DNA of 64,000 nt from Demequina aestuarii (GTDB lineage: Bacteria > Actinomycetota > Actinomycetes > Actinomycetales > Demequinaceae): assembly GCF_000975095.1 (NCBI RefSeq), contig NZ_BBRD01000001.1:2407444-2471443 (forward strand), written 5' to 3'. The stretch's first letter is position 1; the number at the start of each line of letters is the position of its first letter. The position numbers were made by a program, and so were the translations under genes. Positions 34,445 through 45,344 of the stretch are shown here, piece after piece. The notes under the pieces were generated by a model. The model ran no database searches and was not told the origin of the DNA. It worked only from the letters and a program-made list of their open reading frames with translations.

Positions 34445-34478
34445 GGCAGAGGACCAAAGTCCTCCTAGGCTGGCCGAC

Positions 34479-36482
<2,004 letters not shown>

Positions 36483-36562
36483 GCCCCGACTGGCGGCGAC
36501 GTCTCACGGAGGCCCTGGCGCCCCGCCGGGCGCATCGGCCGATGACCTGCGCACAATGAGGC

Positions 36563-37951
36563 ATGACCCTTCACCACACGCAGTTCGACACCATCGTCAT
36601 CGGCGGCGGCCAGGCCGGCCCGTCGTTGGCGGCCACGCTCGATGCCCGCGGCGAGCGCGTCGCGGTATTTCAGGACGGGCCGTTCGGCGGCACCTGCCTC
36701 AATGACGGGTGCCGCCCCACCAAGGCCCTCCGCGCATCGGCCCACGCGGCGCACGTGGCACGCACCGGGGCGCCGTACGGTGTCCACGTCGATGGCGTGA
36801 CCGTCGACGTGGGCGAGGCGGTCGCCCGCAAGGACGCGCTCATCGACGGCTGGCGCTCGAGCAGCGGTGCGTTCTTCGAGGACCACGAGACCATCAGCTA
36901 CGTCACGGCCCGCGCCCGCCTATCCGGGCGCGACGGCAACGACTACCGGGTCGAGTTCGACGGCCAGGTGGTCACGGCGCCGCGGATCGTGCTCAATCCC
37001 GGCGCCCGGTCCGTGCCCCCGCGCATCGAGGGACTGGCACGCATCGACTACCTCGATCACCACACCCTGCTCGACCTCACCGAGGCGCCCGAGCGGCTGC
37101 TCGTGATCGGAGGCAGCTACATCGGCCTCGAGATGGGACAGATCTGGTCGCGGTTCGGCTCCCACGTCACCATCCTCCAGTCAGGCGACCACGTGATGCC
37201 TCGCGAGGACCCGGACATCGCCGATGCGGCCGCGGACTTCCTGCGCGAGGAGGGCCTGGAGGTGCGCACCGGAGTGCGCATCGTCCGCGCGGAGCGGAAC
37301 GGGGAGGGCGTGGTCCTGACGCTTGCGGACGGCGAGACGATCGCGGGCGACCGCGTGCTCATCGCGGCAGGCCGCATCCCCAACAGCGATGAGCTCGGCC
37401 TCGACACCGTCGGAGTCGACACCGACGGGCGCGGCTACGTCGTCACCGATGAGCACTTCTTGACCTCTGCGCCGGGCATCTACGCCCTGGGCGACGTCAA
37501 TGGCCGCGGCGCCTTCACGCACACCAGCTACCAGGATCACGAGATCCTCGCCGAGCACCTGGCGGGCGAGGACCGGTCGGTGGCCGGCCGCATCCCCACC
37601 TACGCGGTGTTCACGGACCCGCCGCTCGGGCGCGTGGGGATGACTCTCGCGCAGGCACGCGACGCGGGGGTCAATGTCTCCGTCGCGGACTACCCCATGG
37701 CCGGTGTCGCTCGCGCCGCTCTCGACGGCGTCACCGCGGGAACCATCCGGCTCGTGGTGGACGCGGATCGCGACCGCCTCGTGGGTGCCGCCGTCCTCGG
37801 CCACCACGGCGACGAGGTGATCCACGCCCTGTCGATGCTGATGCACCTCGACGGGCCCGCATCGGCCCTGCACACCTGGCTCACCATCCATCCGACCGTC
37901 GCGGAACTCTTGCCCACCGTCTACGGCGCGCTCGCGCCAGACGAGGGCTAG
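36563..37951 (+). CDS. FAD-dependent pyridine nucleotide-disulfide oxidoreductase (mercuric reductase/lipoamide dehydrogenase-like)
   Basis: The 462-residue protein has an FAD-binding motif IVIGGGQAGPS at the N-terminus, the redox disulfide C45-LNDG-C50 followed by RPTKAL (usual form GCIPSK), an NAD(P)-binding motif VIGGSYIGLEMG (about 175), a second FAD motif APGIYALGDV, and the C-terminal HPTVAEL with the catalytic His-Glu pair of group I enzymes. No N-terminal HMA or C-terminal Cys pair typical of true MerA is present, and no mer genes are near. It is probably a dithiol or quinone reductase. Only 22 nt separate its stop from the convergent CDF stop. Confidence 0.85.
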   Translation: MTLHHTQFDTIVIGGGQAGPSLAATLDARGERVAVFQDGPFGGTCLNDGCRPTKALRASAHAAHVARTGAPYGVHVDGVTVDVGEAVARKDALIDGWRSSSGAFFEDHETISYVTARARLSGRDGNDYRVEFDGQVVTAPRIVLNPGARSVPPRIEGLARIDYLDHHTLLDLTEAPERLLVIGGSYIGLEMGQIWSRFGSHVTILQSGDHVMPREDPDIADAAADFLREEGLEVRTGVRIVRAERNGEGVVLTLADGETIAGDRVLIAAGRIPNSDELGLDTVGVDTDGRGYVVTDEHFLTSAPGIYALGDVNGRGAFTHTSYQDHEILAEHLAGEDRSVAGRIPTYAVFTDPPLGRVGMTLAQARDAGVNVSVADYPMAGVARAALDGVTAGTIRLVVDADRDRLVGAAVLGHHGDEVIHALSMLMHLDGPASALHTWLTIHPTVAELLPTVYGALAPDEG

Positions 37952-37972
37952 CAGCGGCGCTGCGCCATCGCG

Positions 37973-38875
37973 CTACCAGGTCACCTCTTCGCACTGCCGT
38001 GAGGCAGCGGACTCGACCTGCAACGTGGCATGCGCGATCTCGTACCGCTCGGAAAGCACGGACTGTGCTGTCGCGAGCACTGTCTGCAGGTCTGCGGTGG
38101 CCGTCACCATCAGATGAGCCGTGGCGACGTTCATTCCCGACGTGAGCGTCCACGCGTGCAGATCGTGCACCTCGACGACGTCCTCGACGGCGCGGAGGTC
38201 GGCGACGGCCGCGGCCGCATCGAAGCCGCGCGGCGCATGCTGACCGAGCACCGCGAGCACCTCCCTGCCAAGGATCGCGGCTCGCACCGCGACGAACGCC
38301 GCAATCGCGAGGCCCACCACCACATCCCAGACACCGTCCCCCGTGACGAGGATGAGCGCGCCGGCAACGATCACGCCCACCGAGCCCGCCGCATCTGCGA
38401 TCACCTCGAGGTATGCGCCCTTGACGTTCAGGGACTCCTTCGCGCCAGCACGCAGGATCAGCATCGACAGGGCGTTCACGAGCAGCCCGAGCACACCGAC
38501 CACCAGCATGGGAGTGGTCGAGACCTCTGCAGGCGCACCGATGCGTCCCAGCGCTTCGACCGCCACCAAGACCGCGACACCCAGCATGATCAGCACCGCG
38601 AGCCCGGAGGCGAACACCTCCGCGCGGTAGGAGCCGTACGTGCGCGTCCCTGTGGTGTCGACGCGAGTCGCGACGCGGGTCGCCACGTACGCCGCGCCCA
38701 ACGTGACGGCGTCGGCGGTCATGTGGCCCGCATCGGCGAGCAATGCCAAGGAGCCGGACAGGATGGCGGCTGCCACCTCGGCGGCCATGAACACGACCAC
38801 CAGCACGAAGACGACCAGGAGACGGTTGCGGTAGCGCGCACCCACGTGAGCGGCGGGACTGTGGGAGTGGCCCAT
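37973..38875 (-). CDS. Cation diffusion facilitator (Zn/Cd/Co-type) with altered transport site
   Basis: The 300-residue protein has six membrane segments, a short His-containing N-terminus (MGHSHSP) and a cytoplasmic C-terminal metal-binding domain (about 215-300, VHDLHAWTLTSGM). CDF proteins exchange cytoplasmic Zn2+ or similar ions for protons. The transport site in segment 2 is standard (ADAGHMTAD: His51, Asp55). In segment 5 the usual HxxxD reads E157-VIA-D161, so one His ligand is Glu. The gene overlaps the stop of the ArsR regulator gene (ATGA), forming a metal-responsive operon. Confidence 0.9.
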   Translation of the reverse strand: MGHSHSPAAHVGARYRNRLLVVFVLVVVFMAAEVAAAILSGSLALLADAGHMTADAVTLGAAYVATRVATRVDTTGTRTYGSYRAEVFASGLAVLIMLGVAVLVAVEALGRIGAPAEVSTTPMLVVGVLGLLVNALSMLILRAGAKESLNVKGAYLEVIADAAGSVGVIVAGALILVTGDGVWDVVVGLAIAAFVAVRAAILGREVLAVLGQHAPRGFDAAAAVADLRAVEDVVEVHDLHAWTLTSGMNVATAHLMVTATADLQTVLATAQSVLSERYEIAHATLQVESAASRQCEEVTW

Positions 38876-39207
38876 CAGTGCTTCTCCACCAGGTAGTGCT
38901 CGGCGGCAAGATCGAGGAGTACGCGGATGTGTGAGTCCTCGAGCTGGTACCAGATCTCGCGACCGTGCCGCTCCGAGCGCACCACGCCCGAGGCGCGGAG
39001 CCTGGAGAGTTGATGGCTCGTGGCCGATTCGGAGGATCCCGCTGCCGTGGCGATGTCGCTCACGCACATGGCACCGCCGTCGATCAGCACGTAGACCAGA
39101 CGCAGCCGCGAAGGGTCGGCGAGCAGGGAGAACACGCTTGCGAGACGGTCGGCCTCTTCCTGCGTCAGTGGCGCAGGAAGAGGCCTGTGGTGATGCGATG
39201 CGGTCAC
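38875..39207 (-). CDS. ArsR/SmtB-family metal-sensing repressor
   Basis: The 110-residue winged-helix repressor has the DNA-recognition helix in GSSESATSHQLSRLRASGVV. The alpha-5 metal site is D-x-H-(x10)-H in DSHIRVLLDLAAEHYLVEKH, matching three of the four SmtB/CzrA/NmtR ligands; the fourth position is Val, with Glu and His nearby. I chose the GTG at 39207 because AGGAG lies 6 nt upstream; an in-frame ATG at 39231 would fall inside the operator. It probably represses itself and the CDF gene and releases DNA when Zn2+ or a similar ion binds. Confidence 0.88.
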   Translation of the reverse strand: MTASHHHRPLPAPLTQEEADRLASVFSLLADPSRLRLVYVLIDGGAMCVSDIATAAGSSESATSHQLSRLRASGVVRSERHGREIWYQLEDSHIRVLLDLAAEHYLVEKH

Positions 39208-39221
39208 GTCAACTCCTGAAT

Positions 39222-39241
39222 ATATGAGCACTTATTCATAC
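39222..39241. promoter_or_regulatory. ArsR-type operator
   Basis: ATATGAGCACTTATTCATAC holds the dyad TATGA...TCATA (39223-39227 and 39236-39240) in AT-rich sequence, like known SmtB/CzrA sites. It lies directly upstream of the regulator's ribosome site, in place to autoregulate the operon. Confidence 0.65.
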
Positions 39242-39294
39242 ATTAAGAGATCGGAAGTGAGAGCACAAGGCCCTGGGAGCCGAGGGGGCGTGGG

Positions 39295-41376
39295 CTAGCC
39301 CAGCACCTCCGGCAGCTCCGGCTCCTCGCCTCGCACGTGCCGCGCGAGGAAGGCGAAGACCGTCTCGTACCAGACGATCGCGTGCTGCGGCTTCAGGATC
39401 CAGTGGTTCTCGTCCGGGAAGTACAGGAACCGGTGATCCATGGAGCCGTCGGGCGCCGCGAAGTGCTCCGCGAGCTCAGCCCACAGCCGCAGGCCCTCGC
39501 CGATCGGCACGCGGTAGTCCTTGTCCCCGTGAATGACGAGCATGGGCGTCGAGATCTCGGCCACCGAGTGGTGCGGCGAGTGCTCGACCATCGCCTCGGG
39601 CGTGAAGATCGACTGCCAGTAGTCGGCGTGATCCGTCGTCGGACCGAACTGGTCGAGCGCCCACAGCGCCGCGTGCGTCACGATCGCGTCGAATCGGTCC
39701 GTGTGGCCCGCCACCCAGTTGGCCATGTAGCCGCCGAAGGAGCCGCCCATGGCGGCCGTGCGCGTCTCGTCGATCTCGGGCCGAGCCTCCACCGCATCGG
39801 TGATCGTCAGGAGGTCCGTGTAGGGCTTGTGGCCCCAGCTGTTCCAGCCGCGCGCGATGAACTCGAGGCCGTAGCCGGTGGACAGCGCGGGGTCCGGCAG
39901 CAGCACCGCGTAGCCCTTCGCCACGGCGAGCGCGGGGCTCCAGCGCCACGACCACTGGTTCCACGAGTTCAGCGGCCCACCATGGATCCACAGCAGCAGC
40001 GGAGCAGGGGCTGCGGCCGATGCGCTGGGCGGGGTGAGCAGCCATCCGCGCACCCGGGCGCCATCCTCGGCGGTGGCGTCCACATCGGTCAGCGTCGCGT
40101 TCACCTCAGGCGCGGGAGCAGGGTTCGCGAGGCGCGTCACGGTCCCGTCGAAGGCGATCCGGACGGGGTGCGCCGGCTCGAGCATCGTGGCGCGCAGGGC
40201 CACCAGGCCGGCGCCGGTCCGGTCGACGGCCACGGCTGAGTAGGCGGCGTCGTCCTCGGTGATCTGGGCGACCTCGCCGGTCGCGACGTCGATCGAGAAC
40301 ACGGGGCAACGGCCGTCGTGATCGGCCGTGACGATCAGCGCGGAACCGTCGGCAGAGAACTGGGTCGATGCGGCCCAGCGGTCCCAGTCGGCGGCGATCT
40401 CGCGGGCGCCAGAGCCGTCCAGGTTCGCGATCCACAGCTCGTGGTCGGCCGGACCGGCAGGCGTCGACTTCGCGCCGCGCCCGTACGCCAGGGCGGTGCC
40501 GTCCGGGCTGATCGCGGGGCTCGCGAAGTCGATCCCCTCCTCGTCAGCCAGCACCGTGTGGGCGCCGGAGGCGACGTCGATCGACACCAGCCTGGTGCGC
40601 GACGAGCGGCCCACCGGCACCGACAAGGCGGCGATCACAGTGGTGCCATCGGGGCTGACCGCGACTCCCCCGTGGTCGACGCTGAGACCTGGCTGGGGGG
40701 TCAGGTCGCGCGGGCGCGGCAGAGTCTCTGGGTAGGGAGTCGTGGCAGCGTCGTCCTGCTCCGCAGGTTCCGCGGCCGATGCGCGCGCGGCTTCAGCAGG
40801 CACGCGGTCGAGGTCCAGCGCGAGCAGGTGCGGCTCGGCCGGGCCGAGGTCATGGTCCCAGTCCCGGATGGGGTACGACGAGTGCAGGATCGCGTTCACC
40901 TTGCCCTTGGTGCGGGCCGCGCGAATGCGCGCGTCCTCCTCGAGCGACTCTGCCGAGGGCATGAGCTGGGCGCCCAGAATCGCCGCGGGCGCATCGGCCG
41001 CGATCGCCTCGATCCCCGAGACGCCGCCTGCGAGTCGAGAGATGCAGCGCGCCTCGCCGCCGCGGGCGGAGAGCAGCCACACCTGCGACGTCGAGTCGTC
41101 GCCATCAGCATCGGGCCGTGTCGACGTGAACAGCACGTCGCCGGCCGCCGTGAAGGCCGCACCGGACTCCCCCTTGGCCGAACGCGTCAGGCGCACGGGC
41201 TCACCCTCGGCATTCGTGGTGGCGGGGACCTCCCACAGCGCACGCTCGTAGGCGGTGGCGTCCTTGGTGAGGGTCGCGACCGTCAGCACGGCACGCGTCC
41301 CGTCAGGCGACAGCGCGAGGCCGTCAATGCGGGGGATGGCGATGAAGTCGCTCAGATTCTCGTATGCATCATTCAC
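39295..41376 (-). CDS. S9 family prolyl oligopeptidase-like serine peptidase
   Basis: The 693-residue protein has an N-terminal beta-propeller of WD/PD40-like repeats (IDGLALSPDGTRAVL, GVAVSPDGTTVIAAL, SPAISPDGTALAYG; about 1-430) and a C-terminal alpha/beta-hydrolase (about 440-693). The catalytic Ser is in GGSFGGYM, Asp in HGDKDYRVP and His in DENHW. An oxyanion-type LWIHGGP is present. There is no signal peptide, so it acts in the cytosol on oligopeptides (acylaminoacyl-peptidase/DPP-like group). The GTG start at 41376 has TACGGT ending 6 nt upstream, a leaderless-type promoter. Confidence 0.93.
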   Translation of the reverse strand: MNDAYENLSDFIAIPRIDGLALSPDGTRAVLTVATLTKDATAYERALWEVPATTNAEGEPVRLTRSAKGESGAAFTAAGDVLFTSTRPDADGDDSTSQVWLLSARGGEARCISRLAGGVSGIEAIAADAPAAILGAQLMPSAESLEEDARIRAARTKGKVNAILHSSYPIRDWDHDLGPAEPHLLALDLDRVPAEAARASAAEPAEQDDAATTPYPETLPRPRDLTPQPGLSVDHGGVAVSPDGTTVIAALSVPVGRSSRTRLVSIDVASGAHTVLADEEGIDFASPAISPDGTALAYGRGAKSTPAGPADHELWIANLDGSGAREIAADWDRWAASTQFSADGSALIVTADHDGRCPVFSIDVATGEVAQITEDDAAYSAVAVDRTGAGLVALRATMLEPAHPVRIAFDGTVTRLANPAPAPEVNATLTDVDATAEDGARVRGWLLTPPSASAAAPAPLLLWIHGGPLNSWNQWSWRWSPALAVAKGYAVLLPDPALSTGYGLEFIARGWNSWGHKPYTDLLTITDAVEARPEIDETRTAAMGGSFGGYMANWVAGHTDRFDAIVTHAALWALDQFGPTTDHADYWQSIFTPEAMVEHSPHHSVAEISTPMLVIHGDKDYRVPIGEGLRLWAELAEHFAAPDGSMDHRFLYFPDENHWILKPQHAIVWYETVFAFLARHVRGEEPELPEVLG

Positions 41377-41430
41377 CAGTCCACCGTAATCGGCGCGATC
41401 GGGTGTGCGAGACCGCCAGCCATGGACCCG

Positions 41431-43215
41431 TCAGGCCGGCAGGCGCTCGCGCGCGGTCATCACTTCCTCCAGTGTGGCGGGCACCTGGTGGATGCCGCCG
41501 CGGAGCCCGGCGATGCCCAGCGCGTCCCGCACCTGCCCCGTGGACGCCCCGATCACCCGCACCCGCGTCCCGGCGAGCGACACCAGAAGGCCGGCTTCGG
41601 ACAATGCCCGGAACGCGGCCGGCCATTGCTCGACCTCGACCTCAAGGGCGCGAACGCCGCCCACGATGTCGTCTCGCGACCCGGCGGCGACGTCGCGACC
41701 CCGCGACATCAGCACCAGTCGGTCGCACTGCTCCGCCTCCTGCATGTAGTGCGTCGTGACGAGTACGCCGACGCCGCGGTCCGCATGCTCGTGGATCACG
41801 TCCCACAGGCGCGCGCGCGACAGTGGGTCGACGCCTGACGTGGGCTCATCGAGCACCAGAAGCTGGGGCTCATGCCCCAGTGCCGCGGCGAACGCGAGTT
41901 GCCGTTGACCGCCCAGCCCGATCTGTCCCACGGTGCGGCCGCCCGCGCCCGTGAGCGCCTCGGGCAGCGCGGTACCGCGGGACCCGAACGCGGCATCCAC
42001 GAAGTCGAGGTTCTCGCGCGCCGTGAGTGCAGCCCACAGCCCCAGACCTTGCGGCACGTACCCCTGGCGCGCGCGGGTGTGCCGCGACGGAACCTCTCCG
42101 AACAGCTCCAGCTCGCCCGCCGAGGCAGGCAGCAGGCCCAGGATCATCCGGATCAGCGTGGTCTTCCCTGCGCCGTTGGCGCCGAGCAGTCCCACGATCT
42201 CGCCGGGCAGCACCGTCAGCGACACGTCGTCGACGGCCGTGAGGTCACCGAACCGCCGGCTGACGGCCGAAGCGCGGATAAGGGGGGCTGCGTCCGCGTC
42301 GCCCGTCTGGCGGCGCGGCACCGCCGATGCGCGGGCCGAGCGGACGATGGACGACGACGCCACGGGCGCGCCGGCCGGCGCGCTCTCCCCCTCGGCGACC
42401 GCCAGCTTCGCGAACGCAGCGGCCACCATCGCGTCCTCCAGATCCGCCACGGGGGCCTCGCCTGATGCTGGGGAATCTGGAGACCACTGCCGCCATGACG
42501 CGCCACGCCGCCACGCGTACGCGAGCTCGGCAGGAGTCTCAGTCGTGGCCACGTGGCCCGGAACAGCGGCTCGCACCTGCGCGGGAGTCCCCTCGATGAG
42601 CACGCGTCCGGCATCGAGGGCGAGCACGTGCGAGGCGCGCTCGGCCTCGTCCAGGTACGTGGTCGCCATCACCACGGCGGCGCCGTCCGCGGCAGCCTGG
42701 GAGATCATCCGCCACAGGTCGATGCGGCTCACCGGGTCCACACCGGTCGACGGCTCGTCCAGGATCAGCAGCTCGGGCCGATGGAGCATCGCAAGGGAGA
42801 ACGCGAGCTTCTGACGCATTCCGCCAGACAGAGCGCCCGCCAGCCGAGCGGTCGCGCCAGCGAGTCCCGTGCCCTCGAGCAGGGTCGCGCGACGCTCGCG
42901 CAACGTCGCGCCGCGCACGCCGTAGACCGCGCCCGCGAACGCGATGTTCTCGTCGACGGACAGATCGCGCCACACCCCAGCGGCAGTGGGCATGAAGCCG
43001 AGGTGCGCCAGGCTGGGCGCACGCACCTCGCCCTCTGCGGGCCGCAGTGCGCCGGCCAGAGCTCGCAGCGCCGTCGTCTTCCCGGCACCGTCGCCGCCCA
43101 CGAGTGCGCGCACTTCTCCCGGTGTCGCCTGGAGCGTCACCTGGTCCAGCGCCACGTGGCTCCCGTAGCGGACGGTGACGGAGTCGAGGCCCCAGGTCCG
43201 CGCATCGGCCGTCAT
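41431..43215 (-). CDS. ABC exporter ATPase with two fused nucleotide-binding domains
   Basis: The 594-residue protein has domain 1 (about 1-230) with Walker A GGDGAGKTT, signature ALSGGMRQK and Walker B LLILDEP, and domain 2 (about 310-594) with Walker A GANGAGKTT, the degenerate signature IGLGGQRQ (Ser of LSGGQ missing) and Walker B LLVLDEP. An Ala/Ser-rich linker joins them. The layout matches RbbA/YbhF-type ATPases that partner ABC-2 permeases. It overlaps the upstream permease stop by 4 bases (ATGA). It is probably an efflux pump for a toxic compound, given the divergent TetR gene. Confidence 0.9.
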   Translation of the reverse strand: MTADARTWGLDSVTVRYGSHVALDQVTLQATPGEVRALVGGDGAGKTTALRALAGALRPAEGEVRAPSLAHLGFMPTAAGVWRDLSVDENIAFAGAVYGVRGATLRERRATLLEGTGLAGATARLAGALSGGMRQKLAFSLAMLHRPELLILDEPSTGVDPVSRIDLWRMISQAAADGAAVVMATTYLDEAERASHVLALDAGRVLIEGTPAQVRAAVPGHVATTETPAELAYAWRRGASWRQWSPDSPASGEAPVADLEDAMVAAAFAKLAVAEGESAPAGAPVASSSIVRSARASAVPRRQTGDADAAPLIRASAVSRRFGDLTAVDDVSLTVLPGEIVGLLGANGAGKTTLIRMILGLLPASAGELELFGEVPSRHTRARQGYVPQGLGLWAALTARENLDFVDAAFGSRGTALPEALTGAGGRTVGQIGLGGQRQLAFAAALGHEPQLLVLDEPTSGVDPLSRARLWDVIHEHADRGVGVLVTTHYMQEAEQCDRLVLMSRGRDVAAGSRDDIVGGVRALEVEVEQWPAAFRALSEAGLLVSLAGTRVRVIGASTGQVRDALGIAGLRGGIHQVPATLEEVMTARERLPA

Positions 43216-44237
43216 GAGGCCCGCGCCTTCTGGTGCGCGCGCGGCGCCAGGTCACGGCGGAACCGGAGAACGGCTGCGGTGAAGACAGTGAAGGCCATAC
43301 CCAGCAACACAGCGAAGACCGGCCACAGCGAGGTCAGCCCCGCGCCGCGGAGGAAGATTCCCTGGCTCATCTCCACGAAATAGGTGAGCGGCAGACAGCG
43401 TCCAATCCACGCGATCACGGTGGGCATGGCGTCGAGCGGGAAGATGAAGCCGGAGAGGAGGATCTGCGGGAGCAGCATCATGATGGCGAGTTGGATCGCC
43501 TGAGCCTGGGTCTGCGACACGGTCGAGATCAGCACGCCCAACCCGAGCACCACGAACAGGTACAGGCCAGCCCCCGCAGCGAACAGCCAGGGATTGCCCG
43601 CAAAGGGGACGTCGAAGAGCCACACGCCCACCAGGGTGACGATGAGCATGTCGATCGCCGCGAGGATGAAGTACGGCGCGATCTTGCCCAGGATCACGTC
43701 CCAGGGCCTCAGGGGCATCACCGCGAGCTGCTCGAGGGTGCCGTTCTGGCGCTCCTTCACCAGGCCGATCGAGGTGATGATGGTGCCGATGAAGGTCAAG
43801 ATCAGACCGATCAGCGCGGGCACCATGACCCACGAGGTGTCGAGGTCGGGGTTGAAGAGGATCTCGACCTCGACGGCGTCGCCCCCGCGGGCCAGAGCGG
43901 CGTCGGCGGACTGGGCGGCGAACAGGCTCGAGCCGTCGAGGTACGCGGTCGGGGGCTGCGTCGAGCTGTCGATCGCCAGGTCCACGACGTTGTCGCGCAG
44001 CAGCTGCCGGGGGTCGGCGTCGGGATCGTTGTCATCGGCCACCGTGAAGATCTCGGGCAGCGCCCGCTCGATCTGGTCCGCTCGCTCCCCGATCACAGCG
44101 GTGGGAATCTCGTCGACCGTGAAGTTGGCGGCGTAGCCGAAGACGATGAGCAGCACGATGGGCAGCGCGACCAGCATGGCCATCGTGCGCCGGTCGCGCC
44201 GAAGTTCGCGGAACTCCTTGAGAATCATGCCCTTCAT
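43212..44237 (-). CDS. ABC-2-type exporter permease (YhhJ/YbhR-like)
   Basis: The 341-residue protein has one N-terminal span (about 20-40), a periplasmic-type domain of about 120 residues, then five C-terminal spans, including the family sequence GLVKERQNGTLEQLAVMPLR and LSGFIFPLDAMP. It pairs with the double ATPase encoded just downstream. The first gene of the operon, it faces a TetR regulator across a 138-nt gap with two palindromes, so it is probably induced by the regulator's ligand. Confidence 0.9.
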   Translation of the reverse strand: MKGMILKEFRELRRDRRTMAMLVALPIVLLIVFGYAANFTVDEIPTAVIGERADQIERALPEIFTVADDNDPDADPRQLLRDNVVDLAIDSSTQPPTAYLDGSSLFAAQSADAALARGGDAVEVEILFNPDLDTSWVMVPALIGLILTFIGTIITSIGLVKERQNGTLEQLAVMPLRPWDVILGKIAPYFILAAIDMLIVTLVGVWLFDVPFAGNPWLFAAGAGLYLFVVLGLGVLISTVSQTQAQAIQLAIMMLLPQILLSGFIFPLDAMPTVIAWIGRCLPLTYFVEMSQGIFLRGAGLTSLWPVFAVLLGMAFTVFTAAVLRFRRDLAPRAHQKARAS

Positions 44238-44286
44238 CGGTGCCTCCCCGGCGTCATGCGCATGGCGGTGGCGGAGTCGCCCGCCT

Positions 44287-44308
44287 AAACCGAACGTTCA
44301 TTCGGTTT
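44287..44308. promoter_or_regulatory. TetR-type operator 1 (near permease)
   Basis: AAACCGAA-CGTTCA-TTCGGTTT has perfect 8-bp arms with a 6-nt centre. It shares the GAAYGTTC-type core with the second palindrome at 44349-44362. It lies 50 nt upstream of the permease start, suited to repression of the exporter operon. Confidence 0.7.
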
Positions 44309-44348
44309 CCGACTCCATCGTGGCGCGAGCGCAGCGGGCTGTCAAGAA

Positions 44349-44362
44349 CGAATGTTCATTCG
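44349..44362. promoter_or_regulatory. TetR-type operator 2 (near regulator)
   Basis: CGAAT-GTTC-ATTCG is a perfect 5-bp dyad immediately before the regulator's -10 (TATGGT, 44364-44369), in place for autoregulation. Confidence 0.65.
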
Positions 44363-44375
44363 CTATGGTGGACCC

Positions 44376-44972
44376 ATGCCCCGTCGCTCGCCCCAGCACC
44401 ACGAGCAGCGCCGCGAGCAGGTGCTCGCGGCCGCGCTGCGATGCTTCGCACGCGACGGCTTCCACGCAGCATCGATGGCGGACGTGATCGCGGCGGCCGG
44501 CGTCTCCGCAGGCACGGTCTACCGATACTTCCCGTCCAAGTCCGCGCTGGTGGTTGCCGCCGGCCGGGCCGTGTTCCTGCCTGCAGCCGCTCCGCTCACC
44601 GCGCTCGTCGCGTCCGGCAGGGTGGTGCGGCCCACGGAGGCGATGGGCACGATGTTCGCGGCGCTGCTGGAGAGGGCTCAGCGGGACGGCACCGACATGA
44701 CCGCGCTGACCCTCGACGTGTGGGCCGAGTCGCAGCGTGATGCGGAGATTCGCGACGCCCTGCAGCAGGTCTACGGGGGCATTCGCACGGATCTGGGCGC
44801 GCTTGTGGCTCGCTGGCAGGAGGCCGGCCACATCCCCGCGAGCGAAGACGCTGACGCACTGACGACGGCGCTCGCGGGCGTCATGCCCGGCCTGCTGCTC
44901 CAGCGCCGGATCTTCGGCGAGGTCGACGCCGCGAGCGCGCTCCGAGCACTGGGCGAGCGCACCGGGCTATAG
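44376..44972 (+). CDS. TetR/AcrR-family transcriptional repressor
   Basis: The 198-residue protein has an N-terminal helix-turn-helix (about 12-58: QVLAAALRCFARDGFHAAS, IAAAGVSAGTVYRYFPSKSA) and an all-helical ligand-binding domain. It is divergent from an ABC-2 exporter operon, the classical drug-efflux arrangement. I chose the ATG at 44376, with TATGGT ending 6 nt upstream (leaderless type); an upstream in-frame start at 44352 lies inside operator 2. Confidence 0.9.
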   Translation: MPRRSPQHHEQRREQVLAAALRCFARDGFHAASMADVIAAAGVSAGTVYRYFPSKSALVVAAGRAVFLPAAAPLTALVASGRVVRPTEAMGTMFAALLERAQRDGTDMTALTLDVWAESQRDAEIRDALQQVYGGIRTDLGALVARWQEAGHIPASEDADALTTALAGVMPGLLLQRRIFGEVDAASALRALGERTGL

Positions 44973-44985
44973 CGCCGCGCTGACG

Positions 44986-45273
44986 TCAGCCCAGGAGCTC
45001 GGCGACCGCCCACCACACCGCGGCGGCCGCGCCCAGGATCCCGAGCAGCACGAACACGTAGTTCGCCCACAGGTGCGAGCGGCGCACGCTGGCAGCCACG
45101 GCGATCGAGACCGCGATGATCGCGACCCCGATGAGCGAGGCGCGCAGATCGGCGCCGAGCCCGCCCTCGCCGCTGAAGCCGGGCAGTGTCGCGTCCCACA
45201 TCAGCACCGCAGCGATCACCAGGAGACCCACGGCCGTGCCCACACCGCCGATTGTCCACGCCGTTGCCCTCAT
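44986..45273 (-). CDS. Small membrane protein of unknown function (3 spans)
   Basis: The 95-residue protein has three hydrophobic segments (about 8-26, 45-62 and 70-92) joined by short loops with few charged residues. No motif is recognised. The ATG at 45273 is preceded by TAGGTT with a 6-nt gap. It is convergent with tetR (13 nt between stops) and divergent from the cupredoxin gene. Confidence 0.7.
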   Translation of the reverse strand: MRATAWTIGGVGTAVGLLVIAAVLMWDATLPGFSGEGGLGADLRASLIGVAIIAVSIAVAASVRRSHLWANYVFVLLGILGAAAAVWWAVAELLG

Positions 45274-45344
45274 GCGGACAACCTAGACCCTGTCAGCGTG
45301 GGCCCCGCCCCACACGCCGCACCCGGGCGCGTTAGCATCGGCAT

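Noticed and set aside
36563..37951. Mercuric reductase (merA).
   Set aside because: The overall fold and CLNDGC disulfide fit, but the C-terminal Cys pair and any mer operon genes are absent.
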